Positions 60,701-61,936 of a stretch of 64,000 bases of DNA are shown piece after piece. Position 1 is the first letter of the stretch. The number at the start of each line of letters is the position of its first letter. The stretch is from Siphonodentalium dalli. Taxonomy: Eukaryota; Mollusca; Scaphopoda; Gadilida; Siphonodentaliidae. The position numbers and the translations under genes are program-made. The notes beneath the pieces are model-generated. The model was not told the DNA's origin and did no database searches. It saw nothing but the letters and a program-made list of their open reading frames with translations. Location of the stretch: the NCBI GenBank assembly GCA_032622095.1, contig CP136061.1, positions 3,658,001 to 3,722,000 of the forward strand, written 5' to 3'.

Positions 60701-60770
60701 GTCGTGGGCTGACACGGATGAAACACGTGCAATCGTTGACAGAAGGGAACTAATCTCCAGATACGACTGA
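4199..60770 (+). CDS. SLC17-family (vesicular glutamate transporter / sialin-like) anion transporter, 11 exons, 5' end incomplete
   Basis: Eleven exons (each listed below) join in consistent phase to 465 codons plus TGA. SLC17 proteins are 12-helix major facilitator carriers that move organic anions across plasma or vesicle membranes. Family landmarks appear in the expected order: TM1 segment RRYIVACTLFIAH, the TM2-3 loop around QMPFAILCLRFPPRR, MRVILGSLEGGIIPAS (TM4, with Arg and Glu seven residues apart as in VGLUTs), MVPWKSIMTSLPV and FCRNW (TM7 Arg kept), VPHFLMG, FGIEA, IAPAYSPI and EDWQTVFLVTS near the C-terminus. Oddities: the TM1 Arg is Lys, the QIPGG motif of TM2 reads QMPFA, and the TM2 region lacks the usual FFWGY. 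It is therefore a divergent member and its substrate cannot be assigned. A first exon with the start codon was not found. Family assignment is firm; glutamate specificity is not claimed. Confidence 0.88.
4901..5508. repeat. 608-bp dispersed repeat, copy 1, ending in a long hairpin
   Basis: It starts with three short repeats of the type aataagtagaaaacgcggcc / aataagtaacaaaaagtcggcc and ends in a palindrome of about 137 bp at 5364-5500. The arms are ttattaattggttg...ccgagttatgagg and its complement around tcggcctgcggcaccaggcc. The second copy is at 39773-40380. No ORF. Confidence 0.8.
5880..7861 (+). pseudogene. Decayed LINE (non-LTR retrotransposon) ORF2 remnant
   Basis: Broken frames show LINE ORF2 pieces in order. 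These are the linker region (KFIPQKKIRSKKSTPWINET, then TRLIRNRDKLYSRFKR, from about 5930); RT fragments around 6590-6780 (ANICPLYKK-like, LQTDLAKHL, QQGLRERLSCEIHLIQLIED); late RT (YIGVDIATNLEW near 6990); and the C-terminal region (EIEKVQRRGWRIII, then SWNKFPPHIVELQ, SIDTFREFL, stop at 7861). Many stops and frameshifts make it inactive. A 266-bp insertion splits it at 7169-7434. The host gene's intron 1 contains it in the same orientation. Confidence 0.75.
7162..7441. mobile_element. 266-bp insertion in the LINE with 7-bp target duplication
   Basis: TTTGATC occurs at 7162-7168 and 7435-7441. Removing 7169-7441 restores the LINE reading ...EYASTV-(stop)-SLYESK and on to EIEKVQRR without a gap. 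The insert begins cagggttgggtaatcataatc, is rich in gtaatc/gattac motifs, and has no ORF or clear inverted ends. Its class is unknown. Confidence 0.7.
7862..8817. other. No gene seen
   Basis: Probably the LINE 3' end, then AT-rich sequence. A short direct repeat (gtctaattc(a/g)tgcaaaatcaaataaat) lies at about 8276-8332. No coding signal. Confidence 0.4.
8818..9444. repeat. 33-bp satellite, about 19 units
   Basis: The unit tttggttccccgctttgagggatcttcatcacc is almost identical throughout. Its length is a multiple of three without stops, so long frames stay open on both strands (MKIPQSGEPKV on the - strand). There is no sign of splicing or start context. I treat it as non-coding. Confidence 0.9.
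9478..9629. repeat. Three copies of a unit of about 57 bp
   Basis: ttactttctaaacatacatataccttccggtgcactatgcactatttt is repeated three times directly after the 33-bp satellite. Confidence 0.8.
9838..12300. repeat. 57-bp satellite, about 43 units
   Basis: The unit is atgcctcaccattgatataagttggtcatgcacaatctcaaatgtgagcttcttaag. The - strand stays open for 842 codons (repeat KLTFEIVHDQLISMVRHLK). The few variable sites change amino acids (His/Tyr, Arg/Asn/Lys, Lys/Thr), which argues against selection on a protein. Both edge units share variants (FQI, AMVKHL) absent from the core, as expected for an array growing from its centre. Confidence 0.9.
12740..12882 (+). CDS. Window exon 2 of the SLC17-like gene (TM2 and loop 2-3)
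   Basis: The exon is 143 nt. It enters in phase 0 after tcactccag and leaves in phase 2 at CGACG|gtaagt. It carries HVDWSGADITLIYTAHGVGD followed by QMPFAILCLRFPPRR. The Trp before TM2, the helix and the Gln-x-Pro plus Arg-Phe loop line up with SLC17 loop 2-3. The usual GG after QxP is FA here. Its donor is the first unit of a long tandem array (see 12883-13965). Confidence 0.78.
12883..13965 (+). repeat. Splice-donor minisatellite adjoining exon 2
   Basis: A GC-richer array of roughly 17-20 bp units of the type cGGTAAGTCTGccggggga or cGATAAGTCTGcc starts exactly at the exon 2 donor. By hand I count about 20 GGTAAG motifs, the consensus 5' splice site. A higher-order block (ggagattataagtatgccggggacggtaagtc...gattacctgagga) of about 0.2 kb recurs three times in the second half. 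Confidence 0.85.
14191..14549. mobile_element. Nested fold-back element with a hairpin at each end
   Basis: The hairpin 14191-14259 (gccaatgcattctcttatatatgcgag...ctcgcatatataagagaatgcattggc) and a second at 14480-14549 are inverted copies of each other. Each is itself a near-perfect palindrome. The arms continue into taacaattttttac / aaaaaattgttag. The middle holds another stem (cagagcccca...tggggctccctg). No ORF. Confidence 0.85.
14550..16190. other. No gene seen; element end near 15292-15412
   Basis: AT-rich sequence. The part with several TTGGCCAA-type motifs (caatttggccaagatcagaaaaatggcc ... ggccagcgtgaatcc) resembles an end of the element family at 33472 and 60958. The rest is unremarkable. 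Confidence 0.4.
16198..17036. repeat. 27-bp satellite, about 31 units
   Basis: The unit tctatacactaatataactatacaggg varies mainly at one base (tct/tat). It is open in frames on both strands (YTNITIQGL; YRPCIVILV) because 27 is a multiple of three. No coding evidence. Confidence 0.9.
17037..17230. repeat. Degenerate direct repeats of about 65 bp
   Basis: Two good copies and one partial copy of ttgacaattgacattttggcgtctaaggcgaaaaattgg...gaacgaaaatcgtccgag directly follow the 27-bp satellite. Confidence 0.65.
17380..17494 (+). CDS. Window exon 3 of the SLC17-like gene (TM3 to TM4)
   Basis: The exon is 115 nt, with acceptor atatttcag and donor gtgaat. The first base completes the Arg codon from exon 2, and 38 codons follow, starting IVGLLATLIGAMYW and ending AMRVILGSLE. 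The RV(I)LxxLE end matches the start of SLC17 TM4, including the Arg and the Glu implicated in VGLUT transport. Confidence 0.85.
17970..18249. mobile_element. MITE family C, copy 1
   Basis: The ends aaccctttctatactaaat and atttagtatagaacgggtt are inverted repeats. Inside is the hairpin gaaatgttcagataataagttcaacaa...ttgttgaacttattatctgaacatttc, followed by catgggaactactcgtcaatgagtatttagtata. No ORF. Relatives lie at 32978, 33261 and 38540. Confidence 0.75.
18816..18903 (+). CDS. Window exon 4 of the SLC17-like gene (TM4 to loop 4-5)
   Basis: The exon is 88 nt, with acceptor ccatttcag and donor gtgaga. It encodes GGIIPASFGMLAVWVVPSKR and then TSYVGLVCS. This matches the SLC17 segment EGVTYPA...W..P.ER, including the Pro-Ala and the basic loop. 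Phase runs 0 to 1. Confidence 0.88.
18904..21049. other. Intron 4: no other gene seen
   Basis: AT-rich sequence with chance frames on both strands (the longest is 111 codons, - strand, 19237-19572, with no recognisable domain). No clear repeat structure. Confidence 0.45.
21050..21136 (+). CDS. Window exon 5 of the SLC17-like gene (TM5 to TM6)
   Basis: The exon is 87 nt, with acceptor tattttcag and donor gtgagt. It encodes CYFSPVLALLLSGITTCYVS and WSFSLYVY, phase 1 to 1. It corresponds to the SLC17 Gly-Ser-hydrophobic TM5 and the conserved W...FY.FG end. A second copy of its 3' end and donor lies about 67 bp downstream. Confidence 0.82.
21166..21228 (+). pseudogene. Downstream duplicate of the exon 5 3' end and donor
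   Basis: tatgcgagctgggtcattcagcc is followed by gtgcgtgatgg. It repeats the end of exon 5 and its donor (tatgtgagctggtcattcagcc, gtgagtgacgg) about 67 bp downstream. One inserted G shifts the frame within the copy. Confidence 0.7.
22800..23345. repeat. Diverged direct duplication of about 180 bp
   Basis: The tract ..ctatagttgcattttcct...cccgatcttataatgacc.gtggccta...aacca.caccatg..attagacact..ctaa at 22836-23045 recurs, diverged, at 23170-23345. No coding frame. Confidence 0.5.
23346..24640. other. No gene seen
   Basis: Unique AT-rich intron sequence with no repeat or coding signal that I could support. Confidence 0.4.
24645..25530. repeat. Direct repeats around a partial LINE
   Basis: The tract aacgctctttaaattcttaaaac.gtccaaa...tttcca.taaaat.tca..tgga is present at 24648 and 24821. 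A longer related tract ending cattccgaaa..gcgcgaccgattttttcgac..aaggaatc is at 24940-24990 and again at 25380-25530. Confidence 0.6.
25530..26822 (+). pseudogene. Deleted LINE: ORF1 zinc-knuckle region joined to a 3' end
   Basis: The frame VVRTRDIADSSDIVAEIAPQ then GVTEVRRFAKAVEGHN is followed, after a frameshift, by YIPNPLRWFKYQGYGHGHED and CARCSISGHEHKDC. These are CCHC-type knuckles of a LINE ORF1 (gag-like nucleic-acid-binding protein). The first knuckle has lost two cysteines (F-K-Y and W for C). More ORF1-like sequence follows to about 26190. The 3' part ends at agcgtctaaaacgacgttaaatcaataaattaaa, a typical LINE tail. ORF2 is absent, so this is a dead, internally deleted copy. Confidence 0.7.
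27240..28217. repeat. 29-bp satellite, block 1
   Basis: The unit ataggttcatattggatctgaatattcac has subtypes (ctagatattcac, ctaaatattcac) clustered in runs. It ends in ggttcatgttggacttattttattctgaaataagccc. Confidence 0.9.
28218..28455. repeat. Spacer of about 240 bp, copy 1
   Basis: cttattttattctgaaataagcccatag...tcatctcaaagtttattta. Almost identical to 30158-30404, so it was duplicated together with the satellite. Confidence 0.85.
28456..30157. repeat. 29-bp satellite, block 2
   Basis: Same unit as block 1, with the same order of subtypes at its left and the same final units (gttggatctagat, ggatatagat, gttggactt). It is a duplicated and extended copy of block 1. It ends 373 bp before exon 6. 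Confidence 0.9.
30158..30404. repeat. Spacer of about 240 bp, copy 2
   Basis: Second copy of 28218-28455 with only a few differences. No ORF. Confidence 0.85.
30531..30667 (+). CDS. Window exon 6 of the SLC17-like gene (TM6 and central loop)
   Basis: The exon is 137 nt, with acceptor ttgtttacag and donor gtaggt, phase 1 to 0. It begins TWFFLLGIFVLTMVYDSPLT and continues DCHIGEREVALFK, the SLC17 pattern of W..L...L.YD.P..HP.I...E. A 41-bp AT dinucleotide run starts 15 bp after the donor. Confidence 0.85.
30682..30722. repeat. AT dinucleotide microsatellite
   Basis: About 41 bp of pure AT repeat, starting 15 bp after the exon 6 donor. Other short AT runs lie at 12583-12607 and 18713-18732. 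Confidence 0.9.
30723..32200. other. Intron 6: no gene seen
   Basis: Short gtaacgtaacgtaacgtaatg repeat at about 31337. Chance frames only. Confidence 0.45.
32213..32927. mobile_element. Family D element (TTAAAG..TAATCCG ends), single copy
   Basis: It begins ttaaaggtacataatccgattcgatgg and ends gcggattataaatctttaa, an imperfect inverted repeat. The interior shares ctttgatgggtcggttcttcgactc and acccccgaagcc with 55513-56448. No ORF. Confidence 0.6.
32978..33080. mobile_element. MITE family C, partial copy 2
   Basis: The hairpin aaatgttcagataataagtt...ttgttgaacttattatctgaac is followed by aatcgtcaatgtgtacttagtatagaaggg. This is the right half of the family C element. Confidence 0.7.
33261..33342. 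mobile_element. MITE family C, partial copy 3 (left end)
   Basis: ttaccctttctatactaatgcatccttgatgagtagt is followed by caaatgttcagataataggttcaacaaacgac. Only the left end is present. Confidence 0.65.
33472..33858. mobile_element. Family E element (CAGGGTTCACACTGTC end)
   Basis: It begins cagggttcacactgtc and has several ttggcca motifs at both ends. It shares ctcatggcagtgcac and tgtctgtcataatgctgaatggtagat with 60958-61260. The right end (ttttcggccca) is truncated. The CAGGG ends recall hAT-type elements, but this is only suggestive. Confidence 0.6.
34262..34479. mobile_element. Family F fold-back MITE, copy 1
   Basis: 218 bp, almost a perfect inverted repeat: tacagtaatgccct.attaatcgactcc...and its complement, meeting at gctctcaccaagagc. 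TA at both outer ends fits a TA target duplication (Tc1/mariner-like). Confidence 0.85.
34736..34885 (+). CDS. Window exon 7 of the SLC17-like gene (TM7)
   Basis: The exon is 150 nt, 50 codons, phase 0 to 0. It contains MVPWKSIMTSLPVIAV, FCRNW and EQPQYFKDSFG. It aligns with the SLC17 segment PWK.IFTSLPV...FC..W....QP.YF, including the TM7 Arg that binds substrate in VGLUTs. The acceptor (attttaaag) has a weak pyrimidine tract and the donor is gttagt. Confidence 0.88.
36243..36375 (+). CDS. Window exon 8 of the SLC17-like gene (TM8)
   Basis: The exon is 133 nt, with acceptor tattgcag and donor gtaaga, phase 0 to 1. It starts IGLLGCVPHFLMGSTAMTSG and ends LTVARKMANSL. It matches the SLC17 segment GLLSAVPHL....G..AD.......ST..VRK..N..G. 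Confidence 0.87.
36376..38144. other. Intron 8, left part: no gene seen
   Basis: Small palindromic tract around 36545-36660 (gcgcttctagcgaaagc / gaaagcgcc) and the pair ttttcaatggaagggg / ccctccattgaaaa at 36988-37050. Chance frames only. Confidence 0.4.
38145..38414 (+). repeat. Tandem copies of the exon 9 acceptor and exon start
   Basis: The block tagattctttgta.gtttttgg...gactgcgttacac is present twice (about 38161 and 38308). The junction (TTNTGTAG)GTTTTGGAATCGAGGCTAT is present at 38228 (decayed), at 38370 (45-bp unit, nearly intact) and at 38415 (the real exon). The 38370 copy keeps frame with the exon. Confidence 0.75.
38415..38531 (+). CDS. Window exon 9 of the SLC17-like gene (TM9-TM10)
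   Basis: The exon is 117 nt, phase 1 to 1, with donor gtatta. It reads FGIEAIFMMALYFVESNEWR and then LAFVFLSVGVGFSGLIVA. The GVGFSG motif is a family signature. The acceptor is ambiguous: an equally good AG at 38369 would extend the exon by 45 nt in frame, because the acceptor and the first 15 codons are tandemly duplicated. I chose the inner site because it gives the length usual for the family. Confidence 0.82.
38540..38652. mobile_element. MITE family C, copy 4, 8 bp from the exon 9 donor
   Basis: taacactctcttctactaaatactcattgatgggtagttccc is followed by the hairpin atcagataattagttcaacaa...ttgttaaattacttatctgagcatttcc. It sits at the very start of intron 9. Confidence 0.65.
39385..39485 (+). 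pseudogene. Decayed upstream duplicate of exon 10
   Basis: After ttatttccag, the sequence at 39401 reads YQSDHLSIAPAYSPI, nearly the same as exon 10. It then reaches an in-frame TAG after a deletion of about 20 nt. The copy extends to the match of ggtaggatgcacggtgaccgt in the true exon. It keeps an acceptor but would give a nonsense product. Confidence 0.8.
39509..39636 (+). CDS. Window exon 10 of the SLC17-like gene (TM11)
   Basis: The exon is 128 nt, with acceptor tctttgcag and donor gtaagc, phase 1 to 0. It begins YQSDQLTIAPAYSPIIVAYT, matching the SLC17 stretch G.NVNHLDIAPRYA.ILMG, and ends AAIVGDNH. A decayed copy with its own acceptor lies 108 bp upstream. Confidence 0.87.
39664..40664. 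mobile_element. Element with inverted repeats of about 110 bp enclosing the 608-bp repeat
   Basis: The left end ggtctatctctctataacaatttatatacagtttcctgg...gagtcgaagactcct...cgcttatatcaattattatt has its inverted match at 40555-40664. The right end passes directly into the 50-bp satellite. A solo end lies at about 1914-2022. Confidence 0.6.
39773..40380. repeat. 608-bp dispersed repeat, copy 2
   Basis: It has the same order and nearly the same sequence as 4901-5508, including the terminal hairpin at 40240-40376. It sits inside a pair of terminal inverted repeats (39664-40664), so it looks nested or carried by another element. Confidence 0.8.
40665..41465. repeat. 50-bp satellite, about 16 units
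   Basis: The unit ccaggaaactatataaaacgtgtttagaaagagatagaccatctttgtac continues directly from the right end of the element at 39664-40664. Its first degenerate unit at 40630 is that end. Confidence 0.85.
41466..42276. other. No gene seen
   Basis: Unique AT-rich sequence. The short frames show no domain. Confidence 0.4.
42277..42690. mobile_element. TIR element, family A, copy 2
   Basis: The left end tacgcccatatcggcattatttgaatctgaattacgctctatatgaacgt is repeated in inverted form at about 42587-42640 (acgtttatatagagcataattcagattcaaataacgcc). This makes a MITE-like element with inverted repeats of about 50 bp and no ORF. A fragment with the same internal motif (ggccggcgccataaaacgaaataacggg) lies at 32040-32115. 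Confidence 0.6.
43405..43690. mobile_element. Family G element rich in CCCAGGT motifs, copy 1
   Basis: It starts cccatataaaaatgtacctgggtaaatc, then irregular repeats of acccaggt / ttacaccaggtattt. The same outer sequence appears inverted at 59178-59216. Confidence 0.55.
43725..45565. repeat. 45-bp satellite, about 40 units
   Basis: The unit cattgacgtgtagttaccttattaaccctttctatattaaagcat is moderately diverged. It contains the outer end of MITE family C (aaccctttctatactaa...cattgatgagtagtt). Confidence 0.85.
45566..46240. other. No gene seen
   Basis: AT-rich. Includes tcgtttcgtttcgtttc at 45844. No coding signal. Confidence 0.4.
46247..46771 (+). pseudogene. LINE ORF2 C-terminal fragment
   Basis: The frame reads MDYADTIWDPYQQNHIDKLE, then RIQRRVARFIKRDY and LDLPTLQKRRK. 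After an in-frame TAA at 46604-46606 the same frame continues YVSAQFANSTFVRTICDWNQ and VDSFKSALKENI to TGA at 46771. This is the region after the RT domain of CR1/jockey-type LINEs. The fragment is 5'-truncated, as is usual for LINE insertions, and has one nonsense codon but little other damage. Confidence 0.85.
47538..47880. mobile_element. Family H TIR element, copy 1
   Basis: The ends gcgacaccaatttttaagtctggtttacga and tcgtaaaccagacttaaaaattggtgt are inverted repeats of about 29 bp. The inner sequence is shared with copy 2 at 56480. No ORF. Confidence 0.85.
47881..48023 (-). pseudogene. Unrecognised protein-like fragment between two elements
   Basis: On the - strand this 143-bp stretch reads NMTALRQHWNFIDGNFQHGL and then TEVLSNINTSMVEANLRETI without stops. 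It lies exactly between element H copy 1 and the element at 48022-48727. It looks more protein-like than most chance frames here, but I do not recognise it and see no clear splice sites. It may be a gene fragment or chance. Confidence 0.25.
48022..48727. mobile_element. Element with AGGCCAAAGAAAAAAGAT ends
   Basis: The left end aggccaaagaaaaaagatactatgtttccg has its inverted match cggaaacatacaatcttttttctttggcct at the right. The inner parts next to each end also pair loosely. No ORF of note. Confidence 0.7.
48774..49690. mobile_element. Element with GGCTCCAAATAAA ends, containing family B copy 2
   Basis: ggctccaaataaaagtgcaggcccaaataatagtgc at the left and gcatatttatttggagccc at the right form short inverted ends. 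The motif aaa(c/g)tgcagacccaaataa is repeated four times near the ends. Confidence 0.5.
49155..49445. mobile_element. Fold-back element, family B, copy 2 (opposite orientation)
   Basis: The inverted repeat cggcggtttcaatgccgtcatggggttttgaccgcg pairs with cgcggtcgaaacccatgaccacgttgaatccgccg. An inner hairpin is aaaaaatcagcaaact...agtttgctgatttttt. It is the reverse-complement relative of 2521-3010 and appears nested in a larger element (48774-49690). Confidence 0.65.
49691..50807. other. No gene seen
   Basis: Contains the palindrome gagaatcatgattctc at about 50271 and several aatgcatttaaatgc-type motifs at 50540-50640. Confidence 0.4.
50808..50965. mobile_element. Family F fold-back MITE, copy 2
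   Basis: The left arm tacagtaattctagagctaattaatcgactccttaactacagcagaattatggg is intact to the loop. The right arm is shortened. The ends are TA. Confidence 0.8.
51547..51804 (+). repeat. 5' LTR
   Basis: 258 bp, TG...CA ends with a 6-bp inverted terminus TGTCGG/CCGACA. It contains a short hairpin (acgcgctattatatgcgcgt). Confidence 0.88.
51837..52901 (+). CDS. Single ORF of the LTR element (354 codons), possibly gag-like
   Basis: The ORF starts 32 bp after the 5' LTR and stops at a TAG within the first 13 bp of the 3' LTR, so it fills the whole interior. The N-terminal 100 residues look helical and acidic (VLMDLLSLECAEELLDIQLL; WDLIEHIENDDAYLREADII). The remainder is Ser/Thr/Pro-rich and of low order (SPMYTPTTPGI; SSEPPENDACEY). 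There is no CCHC knuckle, protease, reverse transcriptase or integrase motif. It could be a gag-like protein used with an autonomous partner's enzymes, or a captured ORF. I do not recognise a family. The uninterrupted frame, in an otherwise stop-rich intron, argues that it is or recently was coding. Confidence 0.6.
   Translation: MNSTKERMSITIWTHLFDDTLDLVHKADVLMDLLSLECAEELLDIQLLIRTNVKALGRSSWDLIEHIENDDAYLREADIIGVAMRGVRDRCSMIGHLDVRDTCTTQLVQYLPSTEADHQEFTVPSSFGDRNSADVPVPNGLNSVRTEPVTADSDTLISIDASVSGSKTPGYSIPCQMDPQSDVLASGAHTSRSISSDDQPTSPMYTPTTPGILMAAATCTPLVGENSNDLDTRNSSEPPENDACEYVIDVLHGSHTLDSLLSPVHSNSKADSRDVFAYVALGLPDVCSVIECELHVPCVPGLRSLAIPTKLSFGPTLKRSTACLTLNGHFNAKLTSSLFPNLDFCSVPPEDVGD
52889..53146 (+). 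repeat. 3' LTR
   Basis: Same length and, as read, same sequence as the 5' LTR. The interior ORF ends 13 bp inside it. Confidence 0.88.
53147..54065. other. No gene seen; rich in ACATGTACATGT motifs
   Basis: Several runs of tacatgtacatgt (for example 53260, 53318, 53876 and 53984). No coding signal. Confidence 0.5.
54066..54234. mobile_element. Family F fold-back MITE, copy 3
   Basis: tacagtaatgctctaattaatcgactccttaaccacagcagaatta and its complement form the ends. The arms are partly deleted. A further fragment (ttacagctatgctttaattaatcaactc) is at 55127-55155. Confidence 0.8.
54331..54596. repeat. 133-bp tandem duplication
   Basis: tactgacatcaaatgactgaaatgagtcaaaatttagcag...ttattgagcac is present twice in direct order, 133 bp apart, with a single visible difference in the first part. 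Recent. Confidence 0.9.
54793..54917. mobile_element. Fold-back element of about 125 bp
   Basis: aagtggtcctgctaatatgctatgatgc...gcatcatagcacattagcaggaacactt, with the inner stem tgaattgctatgatg / tagcaatta. An imperfect palindrome without an ORF. Confidence 0.75.
55513..56448. mobile_element. Inverted dimer of the family D element
   Basis: The left arm 55513-55964 and right arm 55977-56448 are inverted copies separated by 12 bp. Each arm itself starts and ends with family D terminal motifs (ttaaaggtactcaatccgg; atgcatctttaa). Transcribed, it would form a hairpin with arms of about 450 bp. No ORF. Confidence 0.8.
56480..56866. mobile_element. Family H TIR element, copy 2 (opposite orientation)
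   Basis: The ends aggcgacaccaatttttaagtccgg and ccagacttaaaaattggtgtcgcct are intact. The inner part is the reverse complement of copy 1 (gcacatgaaaatca.., gacaagacatttcttgt). Runs of T and G lie near the right end. Confidence 0.85.
56867..58436. other. No gene seen
   Basis: A weak direct repeat (gataacttcagtttgtgtgatcatatctgaacc / cataattttagtttgtgtgatcaaatctgaatc) at 56886 and 57048. ACATGTACATGT motifs near 57430, 58020 and 58100. Confidence 0.4.
58437..59216. repeat. Family G element, copy 2: head-to-head minisatellite
   Basis: Units acccaggtgtaccttggtgttttctt run in one direction from 58437 to about 58660. From there to 59060 the complement runs (aacaccaaggtacacctgggtggg), so the array is one large imperfect palindrome. 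It ends ggatttacccaagtacatttttatatggg, the inverse of the 43405 start. Confidence 0.75.
59217..60504. other. Intron 10, last part: no other gene seen
   Basis: Apart from the family D fragment there are only chance frames. Confidence 0.4.
60222..60340. mobile_element. Family D element fragment
   Basis: agctctgagtttttgagggtggttccttcgactcaaat...gaggccgaagaaatagtaatgggggtg matches the inner part of the family D arms. Confidence 0.5.
60505..60590 (+). pseudogene. Upstream partial duplicate of the terminal exon
   Basis: The acceptor cccgcag is followed at 60518 by codons reading NIEDRKKVFLVTVIISLFVY, matching DIEDWQTVFLVTSITSLVGV of exon 11. The period is 88 bp, which is not a multiple of three. 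Splicing to this copy would read through into exon 11 in another frame and give a different C-terminus. Confidence 0.75.
60606..60770 (+). CDS. Window exon 11 (terminal) of the SLC17-like gene (TM12 and tail)
   Basis: The exon is 54 codons plus TGA, after acceptor ttcttcag. It starts DIEDWQTVFLVTSITSLVGV and continues VFYDIFSSSHVQSWAD, the SLC17 pattern EEWQ.VF.IA.......YG.FASGE.Q.WA. A short hydrophilic tail ends in SRYD. It lies 21 kb from exon 10, and phase 0 agrees with the exon 10 end. A partial copy of the acceptor and exon start lies 88 bp upstream. Confidence 0.87.
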   Translation, partial: DIEDWQTVFLVTSITSLVGVVFYDIFSSSHVQSWADTDETRAIVDRRELISRYD

Positions 60771-60848
60771 AGAAGGCTGACATTAACAGATAATTCTATA
60801 AAATGACATAATTCCAGAAACGTCCACGTGTGAAGGAAATGAAACATC

Positions 60849-60941
60849 AATAAATGAAATAATTCAAGGCAATGTATCCAGTCTTCCATTTCCTGAGACA
60901 AAAGTGATGTATCTTTTGCAACCATATTCTTCACAATAAAT
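60849..60941 (+). terminator. Candidate poly(A) signals of the SLC17-like gene
   Basis: AATAAA hexamers lie at about 60849-60854 and 60936-60941, 79 and 166 bp after the stop codon. Either could direct 3' end formation. The sequence alone does not show which one is used. Confidence 0.4.
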
Positions 60942-60957
60942 AGACAATATGGTGTGA

Positions 60958-61936
60958 AGGGTTCACGCTGTCATTTTGTTTTATCCCAATCAGAAATCTA
61001 ATTGAAAAACCCAAATTGATTTTGTAACAGGAGCGACTCGAGAATAAGATTTATAGTATCACCTTCTGCTAATTGATTAGGTGAAACAGCTTAATGAATA
61101 AAAAGCAACTCATGGCAGTGCACTATCAACGCAATAAAATAAAACAGTAATGAGGCTTAGCACTAATGAATCCTATGTCTGTCATAATGCTGAATGGTAG
61201 ATCGTCGGTAGTTGTATATTGTCAAGTAACAATGGTGGGATTAAAGAAATCTTATACACGGCATTTGAAGGTATGGACATAATTATATAGAATGTTAGAT
61301 GTTAAATAAAATAAATTTATTATCTATTCCTTAACTAACACAATTTCTGATTGGGCGAAAGCCGTCACATGATAATCCGGGAAAAAGTCATATTGAACTC
61401 CAGAGTGTTCAATATGACTTTATTATCGGGACTTCGTGACGTCACGGCGTAACTCTATTGCCAAATGAATCAATCGGTGAAGTTGTGATGCGCGCGCAAT
61501 AATCTGGTGTATTTAGCAGACGTTTCACTTCCGCGTTGAGTTTGTTTTTTACTGCCGTGTTTACTGTTCCAAATCATGCTTTCTAATGATCAAATACACG
61601 CTTTTACAGATAATCAGGTGGCAACAAATACCAAGAATAACCACAAAAGTTTTACTACCAAAATTTGGATAAACATACAGATGGATATTAAAAATGTCAT
61701 TATACAATGTTGCACGTACAGTGTGTGTTTTCCTTGTACTCGTCCAGGTTATGGTGAAAAGTCACATTAGACTCGACATCGTGTCTCGCCTATATGACTC
61801 TTCACCATAACCTGAACTCGTACAAGAAAACACATACTGTACACAACAGTGTATAATAACTTTATAATATTCATTAATTGTGAGACCAGAAAATGAGGAT
61901 TTAATTTGCCAAAAGATTTTCGGCCCAGTGTGAACA
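60958..61936. mobile_element. Family E element with an inserted palindromic segment
   Basis: The left end gttcacgctgtc and right end ttttcggcccagtgtgaac match family E. About 0.6 kb between 61280 and 61890 is absent from the 33.5-kb copy. That part includes an imperfect palindrome at 61684-61856 (gtccaggttatggtgaaaagtcac / gactcttcaccataacctgaactc) and a small hairpin at 61388-61421. Confidence 0.6.
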
